64,000 bases of DNA from Natrialba sp. SSL1 (lineage in GTDB: Archaea; Halobacteriota; Halobacteria; Halobacteriales; Natrialbaceae). The notes beneath the pieces were generated by a model that was not told the DNA's origin, did not search any database, and saw nothing but the letters and a program-made list of their open reading frames with translations. Positions 60,206 to 64,000 of this stretch are shown here, piece after piece. The number at the start of each line of letters is the position of its first letter. Within the stretch, counting starts at the first letter, position 1. Position numbers and translations under genes: made by a program. The DNA lies in assembly GCF_001861355.1 (NCBI RefSeq), contig NZ_MASN01000012.1:1-64000 (forward strand), in the 5' to 3' direction.

Positions 60206-62548
60206 ATGAGTGAGCAGGAAGATTCCTCCAATCCGTCCGTCCCGGAGACACGAGAGGAGACTGAGACACTCAACCACTCACAGACGCTGCTGAACAATGT
60301 CTCCGAAGGAATCTTTCAACTCGATGCCGAGGAGCGGTTCGTCGCGGTAAACGAGTTTCTCACCGAAACAACGGGCTACACGCGAGACGCCCTCCACGGA
60401 GAACACATCTCAGTCCTGATTGACGACGTCGATAGCAAGCGACTCGAACAGGAGATTCGCGCTCGAGTCGACGCGGGCACGGACCCAGAAACGGCATTCA
60501 ATCTCACAGTCGAAACGTCGTCTGGTGATCGCATTCCCTGCGCGTTGCGATTCAACCTTCTCGTCGATGATGGCTCGTTGACGGGGATTGCCGGCATCAT
60601 TCGACCGATCGAAACGAACGAATCAGCGAACGATCACTCGCCGTCAGTCTGGGGGACCCACGAACCGATCTCGTCCGTCATCGACGAAGCTGACATCGGT
60701 GTGTTCGTTCTCGACGACCAGTTCGATGTCGTGTGGGTCAACGAAGCAATCGAGGAGTATTTCGGTCTCAATAGAAGCGATGTCATCGGTCGCGACAAAG
60801 AGACACTGATCCGGAAGCGTATCCGTGATCGGCTTGTTGATCCCGAAGCGTTCGCAGAAACGGTTCTGGCAACTTACGACGACAATACCTACGTCGAACA
60901 GTTCGAATGCCAGATTTCCCCCGCTCACGACCGAGAAGCGCGCTGGCTCGAACACCGAAGTAGACCAATCGAGTCCGGCTGGTATGCAGGCGGGCGCGTC
61001 GAACTCTACTACGACATCACCGACCGGAAAACGGCAGAGCGTATCACCCAGGACACGAAAAAGCAACTGCAACAGGAACACAACCTGACCGAGCAAATTC
61101 TGGAGACGGCACCCGTCGGAATTACCGTCGTAAATCGGGACGGCTCAACCGCCCGTACAAACGAACGGATGACGGAGCTACTCGAGTTACCGACGGTCGA
61201 CGAACCCTACACTACAGGACAACAGGATATCTACGACGAGAGTGGAGAATTTCTGCCGCCAGAAGGCCGACCCGTCTCTCGTGCGTTCGAGACGGGAGAG
61301 CCGATAATCGATCAGGAGGTTCTGCTCAAACGATCGGACGGGCAACGCCAGTGGCTCTCGATAAATGCGAGGCCAATCGCCGACGAACGGGGAGAACCAG
61401 AACAGGTCGTCGAGACTGCAACGGATATTACCGGGCTGAAAAAACTAGCACAAGGACGAAAACGGGCGTTGCACGAGCGTGAAAAAGAGCTCGCTGCCGT
61501 ACAGCTCGCAACGAACCTGCTCGAATCCAGTGACCAACCCGTCGACCAGTTTATCCAAGAGTTCGTTACTGTCCTCCCGCAGTGTTTCCAGTATCCCGAC
61601 CAGACGGACGCACGGGTATCTATCGGCGAGACTGTCGCGACAACGGACGGCTACGGGCAGTTCGACGACCGCATCACGTCCCGTACGGCGACGATTAACG
61701 GCACGCCGATTACAATCAGTATCGTCCTCCAGACGATACCCGAGAGCGCCGAAGACGCGAGCGGCGGGTTTCTCGATGAGGAACAGGAGTTAATCGAGAC
61801 GCTCGCACTGCTTCTGAAACTCCACTTCGATCGACAGGAGTATATCGACGACCTCCGACAGTCGAACGAACGCCTCGAACAGTTCGCCTACGCCGCCTCA
61901 CACGACCTTCAGGAGCCGCTTCGGATGGTCTCTAGCTACTTGCAACTCGTCGAACAGCGGTATGCCGACGAACTCGACGCCGATGGCCAGGAGTTCCTCG
62001 AATACGCCATCGACGGTGCCGAGCGGATGCGGTCGATGATCGACGGCTTACTGCAATACTCTCGCGTCGAATCGCGCGGAGATCCCTTCGATGCGGTCGA
62101 TCTTGATGCAGTGGTTGCGGATGTGCTGGGCGATCTTCAGCTCTCGATCGAGGAGCACGATGCAGAGATCACGTCCGAACCGCTCCCGACTGTCGAGGGC
62201 GACGCCAGCCAACTCCGTCAGGTGTTTCAGAACCTCATCGACAACGCAATCGAATACAGCGGGAACGATCCCCCGCGCGTTCACATCTCTGCCGAGCGCA
62301 CCGGAAAGAAATGGAGAATTACGGTCCGTGACGAGGGAATTGGCATCGACCCCGAAGATTCCGACCGCGTGTTCGAGGTGTTTCAACGACTCCACACACG
62401 TGATGAGCACGCCGGAACCGGAATCGGCCTTGCACTCTGTCGCCGTATCATCGAACGCCATACAGGAGAGATTCAGGTCGAATCTGAGCCCGGTGACGGT
62501 GCAGCGTTTTCGTTCACCCTTCCGGCCCTCGAGGAGCCTGCTGAATAA
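60206..62548 (+). CDS. multi-PAS sensor histidine kinase
   Basis: This 780-aa cytosolic kinase has three PAS-type domains (about residues 30-140, 150-275 and 295-420), a GAF-like linker (about 430-550), a HisKA domain with phospho-acceptor H566 (AYAASHDLQEPLRMV), and a HATPase domain. The HATPase N-box is QNLIDNAIEYS near 675 and its G-box GTGIGLALC near 740. No membrane segments appear, so the signal is internal or diffusible. No response regulator is next to it, as is common in haloarchaea. The promoter lies in the repeat region upstream. Confidence 0.94.
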   Translation: MSEQEDSSNPSVPETREETETLNHSQTLLNNVSEGIFQLDAEERFVAVNEFLTETTGYTRDALHGEHISVLIDDVDSKRLEQEIRARVDAGTDPETAFNLTVETSSGDRIPCALRFNLLVDDGSLTGIAGIIRPIETNESANDHSPSVWGTHEPISSVIDEADIGVFVLDDQFDVVWVNEAIEEYFGLNRSDVIGRDKETLIRKRIRDRLVDPEAFAETVLATYDDNTYVEQFECQISPAHDREARWLEHRSRPIESGWYAGGRVELYYDITDRKTAERITQDTKKQLQQEHNLTEQILETAPVGITVVNRDGSTARTNERMTELLELPTVDEPYTTGQQDIYDESGEFLPPEGRPVSRAFETGEPIIDQEVLLKRSDGQRQWLSINARPIADERGEPEQVVETATDITGLKKLAQGRKRALHEREKELAAVQLATNLLESSDQPVDQFIQEFVTVLPQCFQYPDQTDARVSIGETVATTDGYGQFDDRITSRTATINGTPITISIVLQTIPESAEDASGGFLDEEQELIETLALLLKLHFDRQEYIDDLRQSNERLEQFAYAASHDLQEPLRMVSSYLQLVEQRYADELDADGQEFLEYAIDGAERMRSMIDGLLQYSRVESRGDPFDAVDLDAVVADVLGDLQLSIEEHDAEITSEPLPTVEGDASQLRQVFQNLIDNAIEYSGNDPPRVHISAERTGKKWRITVRDEGIGIDPEDSDRVFEVFQRLHTRDEHAGTGIGLALCRRIIERHTGEIQVESEPGDGAAFSFTLPALEEPAE

Positions 62549-62563
62549 CCCATCGTGACAGTA

Positions 62564-64000
62564 CTACTCCGATGCCGACGACCACTCGCTCGCCGCTCGC
62601 TCCCGCACCATCTCTCGGAACTGCGCCGTCGTCTGCTCGAGTAACTCGCCGGAGGACCACTCGAGTATCACGCCGTACCGACGGATGAGATCCAGCGTGT
62701 CGAGCTCACCGTCGCGGTACCGTTGGGCGATCGCTTCGGGGTCTTCCTCGAGCCACTCCGTCCGGTGACCCCGGATGTGGTCGCGCTGGTCGGCCGTCGC
62801 CTCGTGATCGATTTCGTACGCACAGACCTCCGGATCGATTTCGTCGATGACGACACCGTAGTCCCGTTTGGCGCGTTCGACGGAGACGTAATCGTCCTTG
62901 ACGTCTTCGAGGACAGCCTCGGGGTCGCGCTCGAGTGGGTCGCCAAAGCCGCCACCGCCTGACGACGGGCGGACGAACTCGTCTCCCTCGTCGATTGGCA
63001 CGTTCGAGAACACCGTTCCCATCTGGCGCTCCTCGCCGTCCTGAGTGAGTGTGACGCCATGCGGAATACCGGGAAGACCGCCGTTAATGCCCCAGGTGAT
63101 CGAACGCGACCGGTCCGAACAGTAGGACATGACGCTGCTCTCGCAGGCGAGCATTCGGCCGCCCTTGCGAACGCCACAACCGCCGCGGTACTCGCCCGGT
63201 CCCGCAGAGTCGGTGACGATCGAGTGCTGGCTGGTCAGGAGCGGCGTGTCTCGCTCCTGGCCCTCGAGCGACTGGACGGCAAGACCGGCGCCGAACACCG
63301 GTGCGGTCGCGTTGGAGCCGTCCTTACCATCGCGACCACCCCACCCGCCGGCCATCCAGTCGTACCAGGCGAACTCCTGCCCCTCGTGGCCTGGACGCTG
63401 GTCTTGTCCGCCAGCGAGCAAGTACTCGAGGTTGAACGACGCCGCCATGGCGCGCTCGGGCAGCACCTCCGACCAGAGTTCGAAGATGGCGTTCATCACC
63501 TTCTCGTACGCACCGGCGACCGAGCCGGTGACCGGCACCGGTTCTGGTGCATCGACGACGGTGCCTTCCGGGAGATCGGCGCTGACGACGCGGTAGAGTC
63601 CCGAGTTGAGCGGCACGTCCGGGAAGAACATCTTCGTCCCGGAAACGACCGCCGAGAAGGACGTCCCGAACGTCGAGTTCAGGAAGTTGCCGATGTACTC
63701 ATCAGAGCCCGACAGATCGTAGTGAACCTCGTCACCGTCGATCGTCATCTCTACGTCGATTGTAACGAATCCTTCCTCCTTGTTCGGGTCCGCGTCGATG
63801 TAGTCCTGCGTGTGCCAGGTGCCGTCCGGCAGCTCTCGGATCTGCTCGCGCATGATCCGTTCGACGTACGATTTAGACTCATCGAACGCCGTCATGACCG
63901 TGTCGATGCCGTACTTCTCGACGAGTTCGAGCAGCCGTTCCTCGGCGATACGGGTCGCTTCCGTCTGTGCTCGCAAGTCGCCCATACGGTCCTCCGAGAG
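62564..64000 (-). CDS. hyuB: hydantoinase B/oxoprolinase subunit, N-terminus beyond the window
   Basis: The visible part is about 478 codons. MGDLRAQTEATRIAEERLLE is an internal segment (compare WGDLRAQIAAN in complete HyuB), so the frame continues past 64000 and the N-terminus is missing. Downstream features include FELWSEVLPERAMAA, GGCGVRKGGRM and PSSGGGGFGDPLERDPEAV, all typical of the HyuB subunit that opens hydantoin or oxoproline rings with ATP and HyuA. HyuA is not in view and probably lies to the right. The last residues are ASEWSSASE. Confidence 0.93.
   Translation of the reverse strand, partial: LSEDRMGDLRAQTEATRIAEERLLELVEKYGIDTVMTAFDESKSYVERIMREQIRELPDGTWHTQDYIDADPNKEEGFVTIDVEMTIDGDEVHYDLSGSDEYIGNFLNSTFGTSFSAVVSGTKMFFPDVPLNSGLYRVVSADLPEGTVVDAPEPVPVTGSVAGAYEKVMNAIFELWSEVLPERAMAASFNLEYLLAGGQDQRPGHEGQEFAWYDWMAGGWGGRDGKDGSNATAPVFGAGLAVQSLEGQERDTPLLTSQHSIVTDSAGPGEYRGGCGVRKGGRMLACESSVMSYCSDRSRSITWGINGGLPGIPHGVTLTQDGEERQMGTVFSNVPIDEGDEFVRPSSGGGGFGDPLERDPEAVLEDVKDDYVSVERAKRDYGVVIDEIDPEVCAYEIDHEATADQRDHIRGHRTEWLEEDPEAIAQRYRDGELDTLDLIRRYGVILEWSSGELLEQTTAQFREMVRERAASEWSSASE

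Noticed and set aside
1-64000. CRISPR array
   Set aside because: No set of regularly spaced repeats of about 30 bp with unique spacers was seen. The tandem repeats found are direct and contiguous.
1-64000. tRNA or rRNA genes
   Set aside because: No cloverleaf with a GTTCRA-type T-arm and no rRNA signature was found in the gaps that I read.

Overview
The window is chromosomal DNA from an extremely halophilic archaeon, most likely of the Natrialba/Natrinema/Haloterrigena group (Natrialbaceae). The placement is inference. It rests on high GC coding DNA, strongly Asp/Glu-rich predicted proteins, AT-rich TATA promoters often placed for leaderless transcripts, Tat-type lipoprotein export, a high density of the word ACTCGAGT, and haloarchaeal gene families (NikR with a NicO exporter, DUF58/DUF4129 operon, TAXI-TRAP). 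No rRNA, tRNA, CRISPR array or intact transposon was found.

Bases 1-13.6 kb are catabolic. A secreted-protease N-terminus crosses the left edge. Then come a PadR regulator, a cyclase-family hydrolase and an acyl-CoA dehydrogenase, divergent from an acyl-CoA synthetase. Next are a zinc-ribbon microprotein, a 3-hydroxyacyl-CoA dehydrogenase, an SDR, a two-subunit CoA-transferase, and an HpaI-type aldolase with two enolase-superfamily dehydratases that look like a sugar-acid pathway. Bases 13.8-31.6 kb continue this theme: two MFS transporters around a DAO-type oxidoreductase, a thiolase-like protein without its nucleophilic Cys paired with a DUF35 protein, an M20 dipeptidase, a universal stress protein, a D-lactate/glycolate-type FAD dehydrogenase, a third enolase-superfamily dehydratase, Lrp and IclR regulators, a family III CoA-transferase, a third MFS and an ornithine cyclodeaminase-like enzyme.

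Bases 31.7-49.6 kb hold a fused TRAP permease with its TAXI lipoprotein, a three-gene DUF4129/DUF58/membrane-protein operon, peptidases or amidohydrolases (M20, S9, M28), a MATE exporter, a class III aminotransferase, a GNAT, and divergent nikR and NicO metal exporter genes.

Bases 49.7-58.8 kb are the most unusual part. A Cys-rich beta-propeller protein and an unknown protein are transcribed leftward. Facing right is a phage-tail-like contractile injection system (CIS) module: a conserved CIS-associated protein, tail sheath, tail tube, a 67-aa ORFan, a probable tail-assembly chaperone, a DUF6760-like protein, a second tail tube and a DUF4255 (Pvc16-like) protein. Baseplate, spike, tape measure and AAA+ ATPase genes are not in the window, and no capsid, terminase or integrase is present. 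The module is therefore either split across the genome, reduced or decaying. An M24 peptidase, a multi-PAS histidine kinase and a HyuB gene cut by the right edge follow.
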